A stretch of DNA of 53,619 nt, taken from the IMG/VR virus record IMGVR_UViG_3300020183_000101, positions 1 to 53,619 of that record; one strand, 5' to 3'. Under the pieces are notes generated by a model. It did no database searches, was not told the DNA's origin, and worked only from the letters and a program-made list of their open reading frames with translations. A program made the translations under genes and the position numbers. This stretch comes from a virus. Of this stretch, positions 37,018-45,330 are shown piece by piece (the stretch's first letter is position 1; each line of letters begins with the position of its first letter).

Positions 37018-37676
37018 TATGCATTAATCTCCGTAATTAGTTTTGGAACGTCTTTTCTCTCAGCAAACACATGATAATAACAATTGATAGGAACTCCAGG
37101 TCTTGCTTGAAGATAGACTACGTTATCAACCACTCTCTTTACAATAATCTCCTGAAAAGCTCCAATAGGAGTAATTGAAACTGTAATTGTTTGAGAATCA
37201 ACAAGTCCTCTCCAATATTCTGGAAGAGCAATTTCATCTCTATTTAAAAGTCTCCCTCTGTAATAGACTCCATTTTCTGGTCCTTCAAGACAAGTATGGA
37301 CTAGTTTTTTACCTTTAATAGTTGGGTGATCAATTACAAAGTTTTTAATTGATGCCTGAAGAACTTTAGTGCGAACAATTTTTGCTTCAATGAATTTTAC
37401 CTTAAGCAAAGTGTCAATTCTAACAAAACTTTGGAAACGAGCATACATTTTACACCACAAAGAATAAAGTGGTGAAACTGTATCGGAATTTTGCAATTTC
37501 CCAACCATAAGTGTTGCTTCTGGAGCACCGTATTCTCCAGCAGCACCTGCTTGAAGGGGTCCCTCAATAAAAGCAGATCCTCTAATCTTTGAAGGACCAA
37601 CTCCTAAGGCAACTGGTCTTCCTGCGCCGACTAAAATTTGTCCGCCTGCGCCAATATCATCCATCAGGAACGACAT
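37017..37676 (-). CDS. Virion protein with 'CLEGPEN' domain, 219 aa
   Basis: It starts 'MSFLMDDIGAGGQILVGAGR', a head I recall as conserved in cyanomyovirus structural proteins. The second half repeats the partner domain: 'NFVIDHPTIKGKKLVHTCLE' continuing GPENGVYYRGRL and 'IALPEYWRGLVDSQTITVSI'. An AGGAGG lies six to seven bases before the ATG, the best ribosome site in this window, so high expression is likely. The two copies may form a hetero-trimer or be alternative caps. A structural role is firm; the detail is inferred. Confidence 0.75.
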   Translation of the reverse strand: MSFLMDDIGAGGQILVGAGRPVALGVGPSKIRGSAFIEGPLQAGAAGEYGAPEATLMVGKLQNSDTVSPLYSLWCKMYARFQSFVRIDTLLKVKFIEAKIVRTKVLQASIKNFVIDHPTIKGKKLVHTCLEGPENGVYYRGRLLNRDEIALPEYWRGLVDSQTITVSITPIGAFQEIIVKRVVDNVVYLQARPGVPINCYYHVFAERKDVPKLITEINA

Positions 37677-37688
37677 AATTTTTCCTCC

Positions 37689-38312
37689 TTATACTAATAA
37701 TTGTTGTGTTTGAAAGATTTTACCACCTACTTTAGAATCTCTGTTGGCTACAGCATCAGTTATACCCTGAATCATTGAACTATATATTTTCATGTTACTG
37801 TTTGCAACAATTTCTGCTTTACCAACAGATGACAGTCTGTAAAGTGATGTTGCAGACAGTAAAAATTTTTTACATTCCACCTTTATAGATTCAGTTGCAC
37901 TGATTTGAATGTTTCCCTTAGATCCCCCATCACCGACCGCAATAATTTCAATATCAGTTGCCTGAAGTCTTATTTTTCCATTTGTTGCAATAATATCTAT
38001 ATTACCATTCACTGCATGAAGCATCATTGAATCTTGCGATTCCTCGTTATCCTCTCCACAATCAACTTGAAAGTTTTTTGGAGCAACAATAGTAGTGAAA
38101 CCTTTTCTTGGTCCATCTTTATCCATGGACAGGTGATGTCGTCCATCTGATGCTTGAAGCATAACATCAGATCTAACGGCTCCATCTTTATGAAGATGCC
38201 CCAAACTCAAATGCCCATGGTCATTCCCATATCTAATTGTAGTGTAAGTCTGTTTTGCAGTGCTATTGCCATCACCTACTTTAGTATTACCAGTATTCGA
38301 GGGAGTTGCCAT
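37689..38312 (-). CDS. Beta-helix spike-like protein (detached gp5 C-terminus type), 207 aa
   Basis: Residues ~95-190 show short repeats with alternating hydrophobic residues and Gly/Asn turns: 'GNIDIIATNGKIRLQATDIE', 'GNIQISATESIKVECKKFLL', 'GKAEIVANSNMKIYSS'. That is the pattern of the triple-stranded beta-helix at the end of T4 gp5 and VgrG spikes. The OB-fold part of gp5 is encoded separately at 43164. The N-terminus (about 1-90) is His/Asp/Gly-rich (YGNDHGHLSLGHLHKDGAVR). It may form the membrane-piercing tip of the tail. A TTAAATA box lies upstream at 38335. Confidence 0.7.
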   Translation of the reverse strand: MATPSNTGNTKVGDGNSTAKQTYTTIRYGNDHGHLSLGHLHKDGAVRSDVMLQASDGRHHLSMDKDGPRKGFTTIVAPKNFQVDCGEDNEESQDSMMLHAVNGNIDIIATNGKIRLQATDIEIIAVGDGGSKGNIQISATESIKVECKKFLLSATSLYRLSSVGKAEIVANSNMKIYSSMIQGITDAVANRDSKVGGKIFQTQQLLV

Positions 38313-38334
38313 TGTATTATTTTCTTATTATTTC

Positions 38335-38341
38335 TATTTAA
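38335..38341 (-). promoter_or_regulatory. Late promoter-like TTAAATA
   Basis: TTAAATAG on the minus strand, 23 bases before the ATG at 38312. Confidence 0.5.
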
Positions 38342-38346
38342 TGGGT

Positions 38347-41300
38347 CTATTGTTGTGGATTTCCAGGAGTTCCTGGAATATTAAGTCTGGGATCATTGCT
38401 AGTAATATCAGTACCAGATCTCTCGATTGCATTTGGAGCAGTAGTAACTCTGCCAGTAATGCTTTCTTGCAGAGTGTCATAGACTCTAATGAGTTGTCCA
38501 GGTGTTCTATAGTATCCAGCATATCTGGCGCCATCTTCATAGAAGACTGCGCCATAGTATGCTCTACCATCGACATATCCAGTCTGCTTAAGACCAGCAA
38601 GATCAGTTACTTGAATTAATCTTTCTGGTTCAACTTCAATAGGATCTCTAACAACCTCAAAAACTGGAACTGCTTCAAAATTAACCCCTGTTGGTTGTAA
38701 AGGTCTTCCCTCAGGATCAAAATCTGGAGTTTCTACAATGATTCTTGGATATGAAGTAAATCCTTCTCCAGGAACCTCAACTTTAACATTCGTTATTCTT
38801 CCAAAAGATTCGCAAGAATATGACAGCTTAGTTCCATTGTCTGGTACAACTTTAATAACATCTACTCCACAATTATAGTTTATTCCTGGATTTATTACAA
38901 CAACCTCTGTTAAACGAAGAAGAACTGGATATGTTTCTGCCTGTGGTGAAGGTTGTAGATAACCATTTCCAGGTTCTTCAACGATAACCTTCTCAATGAC
39001 ACCTCTTCCATTAATTTTTTTAGCGCAGGGTGGTGGAATTAAAATTGCAGAAATTCCCATTGGATTTTGATTCCAAGAGATATTATTTTGACTTCTCTTG
39101 GTAACAACTTTATCAATAAAGAGAGAAACTCCCATTGGATTATTCAAAAAGATATCAGTTCGATCCTTTACATTTGTTAGATCTATAGTGATATTATGTT
39201 TTCCAGCATTTACATTCACAACTTTATCAGTTGGTTCAGATGCAAAATCTGTAGTTTTAAAAACTTCCACACCATCAATTTTTAAAATAGCAATATTGTC
39301 TGCTTGGAATTTGAGACTATAATCACCAGTTTCTGGGAAAGGAACATTTTCCCAGTTAAGTATAAATGTGCCATTAATCTTTTCATCTGGTTCATCAATT
39401 TTATTGAAAACTTTAGGGGAAACAGAATACTTATTCATAAAATCACTCCATCCCTTTCCATTAGGACCACCAGTAGTTTGTTTGTGGCTGAAGAGTAGAG
39501 GACCATTATAAACTATCCCATTTTTAATATAAGGTTTTGGTTCTGCCTCAATGATAAAGTTGCATGTTGATCCATTTAAGTTATAGAACTTACCAGTGCT
39601 TGTAGAGCATTCCATGTCCCGCCAGTTAAAATCCTTGTGGTCTTCTACTTGCAGTACGTTATCTCCAGCAGTTCTGAGTTTAATACTACCGCTAGGACTT
39701 GTTGAAAGATTTACTGTATAAATTCTTCCAACCTCAACAGATTTAGTAATTTTTTCTTGTTTTGAGGGTCCATTATATTCCTTAGAAACAGAAATTCCAA
39801 GGTCTTTTATTTCAAACTTATTTGCAAAACTACCACTAACAGAAATAGAAAAATCAACATTAACAGTTTTATTTGAAGCATCTCCAAAATTTCTCCAATC
39901 TTGAGTGCTAAAAATTTTCTCTCTCTCCACAAAAGTCCTAAACTGTGCGGTATTAATCACTTCGGTTGTTATTGTATGAGACCCAGACTCAAGAAGAACT
40001 TTAGTGACCTTTGGATTTTCAGTATTGAACCCCTCAGATTTAGCAATTTCATTGCCATCAATTAATATTCTTCCTTTGTTATCAGCAAGAACTTGTACTC
40101 CATAAAATCCTCTGGAGGGAACATTTACATTCCAAGTATTACTATACTGAACACCTGCTTGATCGCTACCTGGAACATTTAAAGGTAATACTGGAGATAC
40201 AGCATACCTATTCATAAATTTACTCCAAGTCTTACTGGTGCTTGACTTAGTAACTGTACTAGTGCTCTGTACAGTTGCTCCTTTTATGATGACATTAAAA
40301 TCAATATTATCCTTTAAGTCACCATCTCTAAGATCTTTGGTGGATTTTTTATCTAAAGATCTTATTTGATAAGGATTTCTCAAATCAACTGAACTTCCAG
40401 AGTCTGCGCCCAAGAATTTTATAGGTCCATATAATTTTCCACCTGCGACTTTAAAAGATTTTGATCTAACAGCATCTGTCAAAGCTTTCCCCGACTGTTT
40501 AGATCTATCAAATTTAACATTAGTTCCTCCAATTTCAAAAGCAGTACCAGCAAATCCACCGCCACCTTTTTTAGTATCTTTGATCAAGAATTCCATATCT
40601 AAATTAACCTCGCCTTTATACTCTCTCAAATCCAGATAATACTTTCCATCCTTTTTATCTTTAATAAATTTTGGGCGAACACTTTCGTTTTGAGTTTTAG
40701 TTGATGTTGATGCAGTTACATTTTTTCCGCGCCTATCATATCTAACAGGATACCACTTTGAACTACCATTAGGAAATCTAGATGACCAAATTGGATTTGG
40801 TGGGCAAGGACCATCTTGAGGGGGTGGAGTTTCCTGTGGAATTGGTGGAGCAGGTGCCTCAATTGTCAATGCAACACCCATGGGATTTTCGCACCAAGAT
40901 TTGCTAGAGACAACAGTTTTTTCGATAAAGTCTGTTGTGATATCAATAGCAAGAGCCATCGGATTGATACCCTTTATGGAACTAAATCCAAACTTACCTC
41001 CAGGAATTTGTTCCAGTTCTGCGAGGATTCTATACTTTCCCTTTTTAAAGAATTTTGTATCAGAATAATTTGGAAGAGCCCTACTACTATTAGCTGGAAA
41101 TCCTTTATGATCTATTACAACTTCATCACCACCACCAGTAGCAGCATTACCAATAAAAAGTTTTACGTTATCATCAACAGCAATATTGATTCTGTAATTT
41201 CCATCTACAGGAAAATTAATATTTTCCCAAATAATAGTATGAACACCTGCATAAGGGTTGTCTTCAAGTTGAACTGTGGTATCAAATGGAGCGATTCCAA

Positions 41301-43110
41301 GTCTATGAATTAGACTATCGTTTGTAGATGCTGAAGGATTAATTCTCCAAAGTGTTCTGTTTGCTTTTGAAATATAATCAACAGTATTAAAAACATTTTT
41401 TGACTGAATATCAACATTCCCGTTTTGAGACGAAGATTGTGTGATAACATTTTCATAGATAGGAACATTAAGTAAATCAACCCTAATATTATGAACGCCA
41501 GCATTTACTGTTTTTGTGATTGCTTTGGGGGAATCAGCAAAAGATTTTAAATCCTCAACAAATTGATTATCCAGATATAATTTTGCTTTGTTATCTGCCA
41601 AACCTCTAAAAATATATTCACCATCATAAGGAAATTCTTCCTGCCACTCCATCGTAAATAATGTTCCTGCATTATCACTTCCAGGAACATTTGATTTATC
41701 AACTGGAGAAACAGCATACTTATTCATGAAGTCACCCCAAGTTTTATTTGGATTGGCAGCTTCAGTTGGTCTATATGCAGTGCTCTCGCTGGATTTAGTT
41801 TTTTGAGATGTTGAATTTTTGTTTGTTGGACCCGCTGGTTTTCCTGCTTGACCTTCAAAAATATAAAACAACTCATAAGTATTTCTGGTTTTGTCCCCAT
41901 CACTCACTTTGGTTTTATTTCCAGCAATAAATTTACCAGCACCCCTCGGAAGTGTAACTCTCAGATCATCATTATCATTATCAGATCCAAGAAAGTCAGT
42001 AAATATTCTATTTCCAGTCTCGTCTTTTCCAACCTCTTTATTTTTTTTATCAGATAAACCTTTCTCTAAAGTAGTTCGTGGTTGTGCTTTATCTAAGTCT
42101 GTAATTCTAGATTCTACAGTATATTTTACATTCTTCAGAACATTTTGTTTAATGTTATAGGTTTTTTTATTTTCATCCCCGCTAGTTAAAACAAAACGAT
42201 CTTTTCCATCTGAAGAAGAAAAGATAAACTCCAGGTACTTAGTGGGATCTCCCCCTTCACGTTTGACTTGAAACTCAACTTCAACTTTTTCAGACGTTGC
42301 ACTAGGTTGAGATGAACCATCTGATATTAATCTTACCCGTTCATTATTGCATGGATGAGAAACTGAATATGCTGTACTATAATTTTTCCCTCCTGCGCTG
42401 ATTTTAAGAGGTTGTTTTTTTCTGGTATCCCAGAAAGGTGTTTTAAGTTCTTTTAAAAACTTCTGATACTTCTCAATTTCTTTTTGAATAGGATCCTCAT
42501 CGGGAGAAGTTGAATAAATTTTTGGGTTCCACTTACCAACTGCTTTTCCATTTTTATCATACAAGTTACCATAGTCTTCATCGGAAATATCACAAAGTTC
42601 ATACTCTTCAAAGTCTGCCTCATTCTCATACGTTTGAATTTTTTCTGGAGTATCGCCAAGGATTGCAGTCATGACTGCACCATTTCCATTATAACAAAAA
42701 TCATCAACTTGAGTTATTGGAGGATACTGAAATGCAAAACCACTGGCGACTATATCTACTGCAAGAATAGCTCCATCAGTTCCAACAATTGGATTTGCTT
42801 TTGCGCCAACACCTCCGCCACCATAAAAACTTACTGTTGGCGGACCGCATTCACTTCTTTTTTTGACTCCACCACAAGTGCTTGCAGTTGATACAATATC
42901 CTTTGGAGTTAATCTATTAACCTCGTTTATTCTAAGATATTTTAGATCCCCATTACCATTCTTGAAAATAAAAACTGTACCTGGATTTTTCTTAGCATAT
43001 TCATTCGCCTGACATACACCAATCCCAGTAACATATCCCAAGGTTGGATCAATATAACCAACCTTAATATCGTCTTTAGTGGCGGCACCAAGTAAATTAA
43101 ATGTACTCAT
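38347..43110 (-). CDS. Large virion protein with PA14-like repeats, 1587 aa
   Basis: At least three copies of a ~100-residue unit begin '[KG]-W-x-x-F-M-N-[KR]-Y-[AS]-V-S-P' (near residues 455, 960 and 1218) and continue with 'G-x-Y/F-x-x-x-x-x-A-D-N-x-x-x-[LI]-x-[IL]-D-[GN]' and 'x-H-[NT]-I-x-x-[DE]'. A fourth diverged unit lies near 585-720. This resembles PA14-type carbohydrate-binding beta-barrels, with the 'ADN...D' loop as the likely Ca/sugar site. The C-terminus has 'YVDGRAYYGAVFYEDGARYA'. It probably binds glycans at the cell surface from the baseplate. A CTAAATA box lies at 43151. Conserved in cyanophages by memory. Confidence 0.75.
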   Translation of the reverse strand: MSTFNLLGAATKDDIKVGYIDPTLGYVTGIGVCQANEYAKKNPGTVFIFKNGNGDLKYLRINEVNRLTPKDIVSTASTCGGVKKRSECGPPTVSFYGGGGVGAKANPIVGTDGAILAVDIVASGFAFQYPPITQVDDFCYNGNGAVMTAILGDTPEKIQTYENEADFEEYELCDISDEDYGNLYDKNGKAVGKWNPKIYSTSPDEDPIQKEIEKYQKFLKELKTPFWDTRKKQPLKISAGGKNYSTAYSVSHPCNNERVRLISDGSSQPSATSEKVEVEFQVKREGGDPTKYLEFIFSSSDGKDRFVLTSGDENKKTYNIKQNVLKNVKYTVESRITDLDKAQPRTTLEKGLSDKKNKEVGKDETGNRIFTDFLGSDNDNDDLRVTLPRGAGKFIAGNKTKVSDGDKTRNTYELFYIFEGQAGKPAGPTNKNSTSQKTKSSESTAYRPTEAANPNKTWGDFMNKYAVSPVDKSNVPGSDNAGTLFTMEWQEEFPYDGEYIFRGLADNKAKLYLDNQFVEDLKSFADSPKAITKTVNAGVHNIRVDLLNVPIYENVITQSSSQNGNVDIQSKNVFNTVDYISKANRTLWRINPSASTNDSLIHRLGIAPFDTTVQLEDNPYAGVHTIIWENINFPVDGNYRINIAVDDNVKLFIGNAATGGGDEVVIDHKGFPANSSRALPNYSDTKFFKKGKYRILAELEQIPGGKFGFSSIKGINPMALAIDITTDFIEKTVVSSKSWCENPMGVALTIEAPAPPIPQETPPPQDGPCPPNPIWSSRFPNGSSKWYPVRYDRRGKNVTASTSTKTQNESVRPKFIKDKKDGKYYLDLREYKGEVNLDMEFLIKDTKKGGGGFAGTAFEIGGTNVKFDRSKQSGKALTDAVRSKSFKVAGGKLYGPIKFLGADSGSSVDLRNPYQIRSLDKKSTKDLRDGDLKDNIDFNVIIKGATVQSTSTVTKSSTSKTWSKFMNRYAVSPVLPLNVPGSDQAGVQYSNTWNVNVPSRGFYGVQVLADNKGRILIDGNEIAKSEGFNTENPKVTKVLLESGSHTITTEVINTAQFRTFVEREKIFSTQDWRNFGDASNKTVNVDFSISVSGSFANKFEIKDLGISVSKEYNGPSKQEKITKSVEVGRIYTVNLSTSPSGSIKLRTAGDNVLQVEDHKDFNWRDMECSTSTGKFYNLNGSTCNFIIEAEPKPYIKNGIVYNGPLLFSHKQTTGGPNGKGWSDFMNKYSVSPKVFNKIDEPDEKINGTFILNWENVPFPETGDYSLKFQADNIAILKIDGVEVFKTTDFASEPTDKVVNVNAGKHNITIDLTNVKDRTDIFLNNPMGVSLFIDKVVTKRSQNNISWNQNPMGISAILIPPPCAKKINGRGVIEKVIVEEPGNGYLQPSPQAETYPVLLRLTEVVVINPGINYNCGVDVIKVVPDNGTKLSYSCESFGRITNVKVEVPGEGFTSYPRIIVETPDFDPEGRPLQPTGVNFEAVPVFEVVRDPIEVEPERLIQVTDLAGLKQTGYVDGRAYYGAVFYEDGARYAGYYRTPGQLIRVYDTLQESITGRVTTAPNAIERSGTDITSNDPRLNIPGTPGNPQQ

Positions 43111-43150
43111 GCGTTTCTACTTAGTATTTCCATATTCCAGATGTTATTGA

Positions 43151-43157
43151 TATTTAG
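43151..43157 (-). promoter_or_regulatory. Late promoter CTAAATA
   Basis: CTAAATA on the minus strand 41 bases before the ATG at 43110, in the gap after the gp5-like gene. Confidence 0.55.
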
Positions 43158-43163
43158 TGTCAA

Positions 43164-45083
43164 TTAAAGGAAGGTGACTTGTCCGCTTTGTACAGCCTGG
43201 ATTGCTTCCTCTCTAGTACCAAAATCAACATCGGATTGAGTCGTTGCTGGTTGTGCAAATTGTTTTGGTTTAGTTGGAGTTGGAACTGGCGAAGAATTTT
43301 GAGCCGCATTTGCCACATTACCCATAGTTGGTTGAGATGCCTCTGGAGAAGCACCACCTCCATTTTGTAGTGTATAATAGTCCGATGTTGGGCAACTTGG
43401 ACTTAAATCGCAACCAAAAATAGAAATAGTGATGTTCTTAAAACTTAAAGCTGCTGTCAAACTTCCAGTTATTCCACTCAGTAAAGAACTAACTCCAGAA
43501 ATTGCACTAGAACCCGATCCCAACAGATCCTGAATGTTTGATAACTGACCAGTAGCAGTGTCTATAAATGAAGGTTCACTATCAATAGAAGTTGTGGAAG
43601 ATGTATTACTCTGATCGACAGAATTTTGAGTTAGAACGTCTTCTAGAAAATCATTAACTAAACCAACTGTACTATCAACTGTAGAGTTTATTTCTCCTAG
43701 ATTTGCTCCAAGAACATCTCCGCACAACTTTTCAACAGAACAAACTGGAACCTTAGGAGCTTTAACAGGTCTTCTTTTTCCAGTGGTTTCTGGAGTTTCT
43801 TGTTTTTTCTCTTCCGCTAATTTTTTTTCCTCTTCTTTAATAGATTCTGGATCTGTTTTTAGTGCGCTATTTAAAGCAGATTCTATTTGACCAGAAAGTT
43901 TATCAGTTATTTTACTGTAAAGACACTTAATTAACTCGGTAATAATATCTTTTAAGTCTAGATACTTATTTCTTTCATTTGGAAATAAAAGATCTACAGT
44001 TGGAGTGAGAGCCTTATTAAGTGTTTTAAGGATATATTCAAAAATTTTATCAAAAATAACTTTCATGTATTTTGAAATTTCACTTGCAGCATTTTTTATA
44101 ATTGTCTGCAACTGGGAGATGATACTTGAAGCGGCATCAATATATGATTGTGCTGCCTCAAGTATTTTATTAATGGCGTTGGTAAGATTTTCAAGAGCTG
44201 TCTGAATTCCTTTCATTGCAGAATCAGCAAGATCACAAGGACTCATGAGAACAATTTTTTTCAGATATTTGTCCTGCCTCTTGACATCAGATATTGTCAC
44301 CAAATGAACAGAAGTAACATCTTCTACAGTAGCACCTGGTTGAGCAGGAGATGTTGGAGAACTTGCTTGTTGGCAACGATTAGAAATACCTTCAGCAACT
44401 TTTGATTGAACAAAATCATCTCTGGCAGATCCAGTCAAACCCCTAGCATCTGCCTCTGCTCTTGCACTTTGAGCGTCTTTAAATTGAGTGCTTGAAAGAG
44501 CTTTATCTGGTCTAAGACCATACTTGTTAGTTTGAGTTCCTGGAGGTGCGGGAGAACACTCTGCAGACTGCTCAGCACTTTTTGGTTTCTCTGTACTTAA
44601 AGTATGATCTGGTGCTTTAATATTTGGATCTGGTTCTTTTCCTTTGGCAAATCCACTTGTTCCAGCAAAATTACTACTAGTTGTCCCTATTTTTGTACTT
44701 AAACCAGTTTGAGTATTGTTTCCAAGAACTCCCATGATGACAGGAACTTGCATGTCCTGACCATCTAAGAAGAAACCAAATACAAAATTACCTTGACGTA
44801 AATTGGGAATCGTTCCACCACCAGCTTGACCACCACCACCTGTGATGGGGTACATCACTTGAGCCCAAGGAAGTTGATCTGATGGTACAGTCTCTTCCTC
44901 TTTATCGTGAAGACCTATAATTCTAACTTTGTAACGATATCCCCATCCTTTTGGAGAATTTTTTCCTTCAAATTTTCCTGGGATGATATTATCTCGCCAG
45001 GTAGCATCGTCAGCAATCTGACCAACCCACCAGTTAAAACTAGCGCCAAGAAATCCAGGATTAAATAATGTTCCTTCAGTCAT
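43164..45083 (-). CDS. Baseplate hub protein, gp5-like (OB-fold), no lysozyme domain seen, 639 aa
   Basis: Residues ~15-125 are the gp5/VgrG-type OB domain: 'NWWVGQIADDATWRDN', 'YRYKVRIIGLHDKEEE', 'LPWAQVMYPITGGGGQAGGG', 'QGNFVFGFFLDGQDMQVPVI' with MGVLGNN. In T4 gp5 a lysozyme and a beta-helix follow; here I find neither. Instead residues ~270-440 are a long helical domain (AINKILEAAQSYIDAASSI) and the rest is low-complexity. The beta-helix appears as a separate gene (37689). The ATG shares one base with the stop of CP12 (TGATG). The role is in the central spike/hub of the baseplate; the missing lysozyme is notable. Confidence 0.85.
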   Translation of the reverse strand: MTEGTLFNPGFLGASFNWWVGQIADDATWRDNIIPGKFEGKNSPKGWGYRYKVRIIGLHDKEEETVPSDQLPWAQVMYPITGGGGQAGGGTIPNLRQGNFVFGFFLDGQDMQVPVIMGVLGNNTQTGLSTKIGTTSSNFAGTSGFAKGKEPDPNIKAPDHTLSTEKPKSAEQSAECSPAPPGTQTNKYGLRPDKALSSTQFKDAQSARAEADARGLTGSARDDFVQSKVAEGISNRCQQASSPTSPAQPGATVEDVTSVHLVTISDVKRQDKYLKKIVLMSPCDLADSAMKGIQTALENLTNAINKILEAAQSYIDAASSIISQLQTIIKNAASEISKYMKVIFDKIFEYILKTLNKALTPTVDLLFPNERNKYLDLKDIITELIKCLYSKITDKLSGQIESALNSALKTDPESIKEEEKKLAEEKKQETPETTGKRRPVKAPKVPVCSVEKLCGDVLGANLGEINSTVDSTVGLVNDFLEDVLTQNSVDQSNTSSTTSIDSEPSFIDTATGQLSNIQDLLGSGSSAISGVSSLLSGITGSLTAALSFKNITISIFGCDLSPSCPTSDYYTLQNGGGASPEASQPTMGNVANAAQNSSPVPTPTKPKQFAQPATTQSDVDFGTREEAIQAVQSGQVTFL

Positions 45084-45301
45084 CAGTCTTCATACACTCT
45101 ACATTCTAGTGCATCGGGATTGTCATTACAAAAAAGTTCAAGACCAGTAGGGTCATGATGATCATTTGGATGATTATCAACCCATCTTTCTAGAGCTTCC
45201 AACTCTTCTTCGGTGTGTCTTCTTGCCTGAGCGGAGACCCTTGGATCATCCAACACATGTCTGTCATGTTCTATGTGCTTTTCTACGCTTTCCATAATCA
45301 T
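45083..45301 (-). CDS. cp12: CP12-like Calvin-cycle regulator, 72 aa
   Basis: The C-terminus 'LELFCNDNPDALECRVYED' is the GAPDH-binding end of CP12, with the Cys pair (C58, C67) eight residues apart. The helix 'EEELEALERW' takes the place of the AWDxVEELQ core. The N-terminal Cys pair of many plant and cyanobacterial CP12s is absent. CP12 joins GAPDH and PRK into an inactive complex; phage CP12 is thought to turn down host carbon fixation and favour the pentose phosphate path. The start at 45301 or 45295 is uncertain; a longer TTG frame overlaps the promoter. It lies oddly between two hub genes. Confidence 0.85.
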   Translation of the reverse strand: MIMESVEKHIEHDRHVLDDPRVSAQARRHTEEELEALERWVDNHPNDHHDPTGLELFCNDNPDALECRVYED

Positions 45302-45318
45302 GCGTATAATAGTATTAC

Positions 45319-45325
45319 TATTTAA
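45319..45325 (-). promoter_or_regulatory. Late promoter-like TTAAATA
   Basis: TTAAATAG on the minus strand 18 bases before the CP12 ATG at 45301. It implies that this metabolic gene is expressed late, with the hub genes. Confidence 0.5.
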
Positions 45326-45330
45326 CAACT

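Noticed and set aside
40816-41313. A 165-aa plus-strand frame
   Set aside because: It is opposite the PA14-repeat gene, has no start signal, and no plus-strand gene is supported anywhere in this window.
43164-45083. Lysozyme domain in the gp5-like protein
   Set aside because: I looked for the T4-lysozyme-type Glu/Asp/Thr motifs after the OB domain and saw only a long helical region; it is therefore not claimed.
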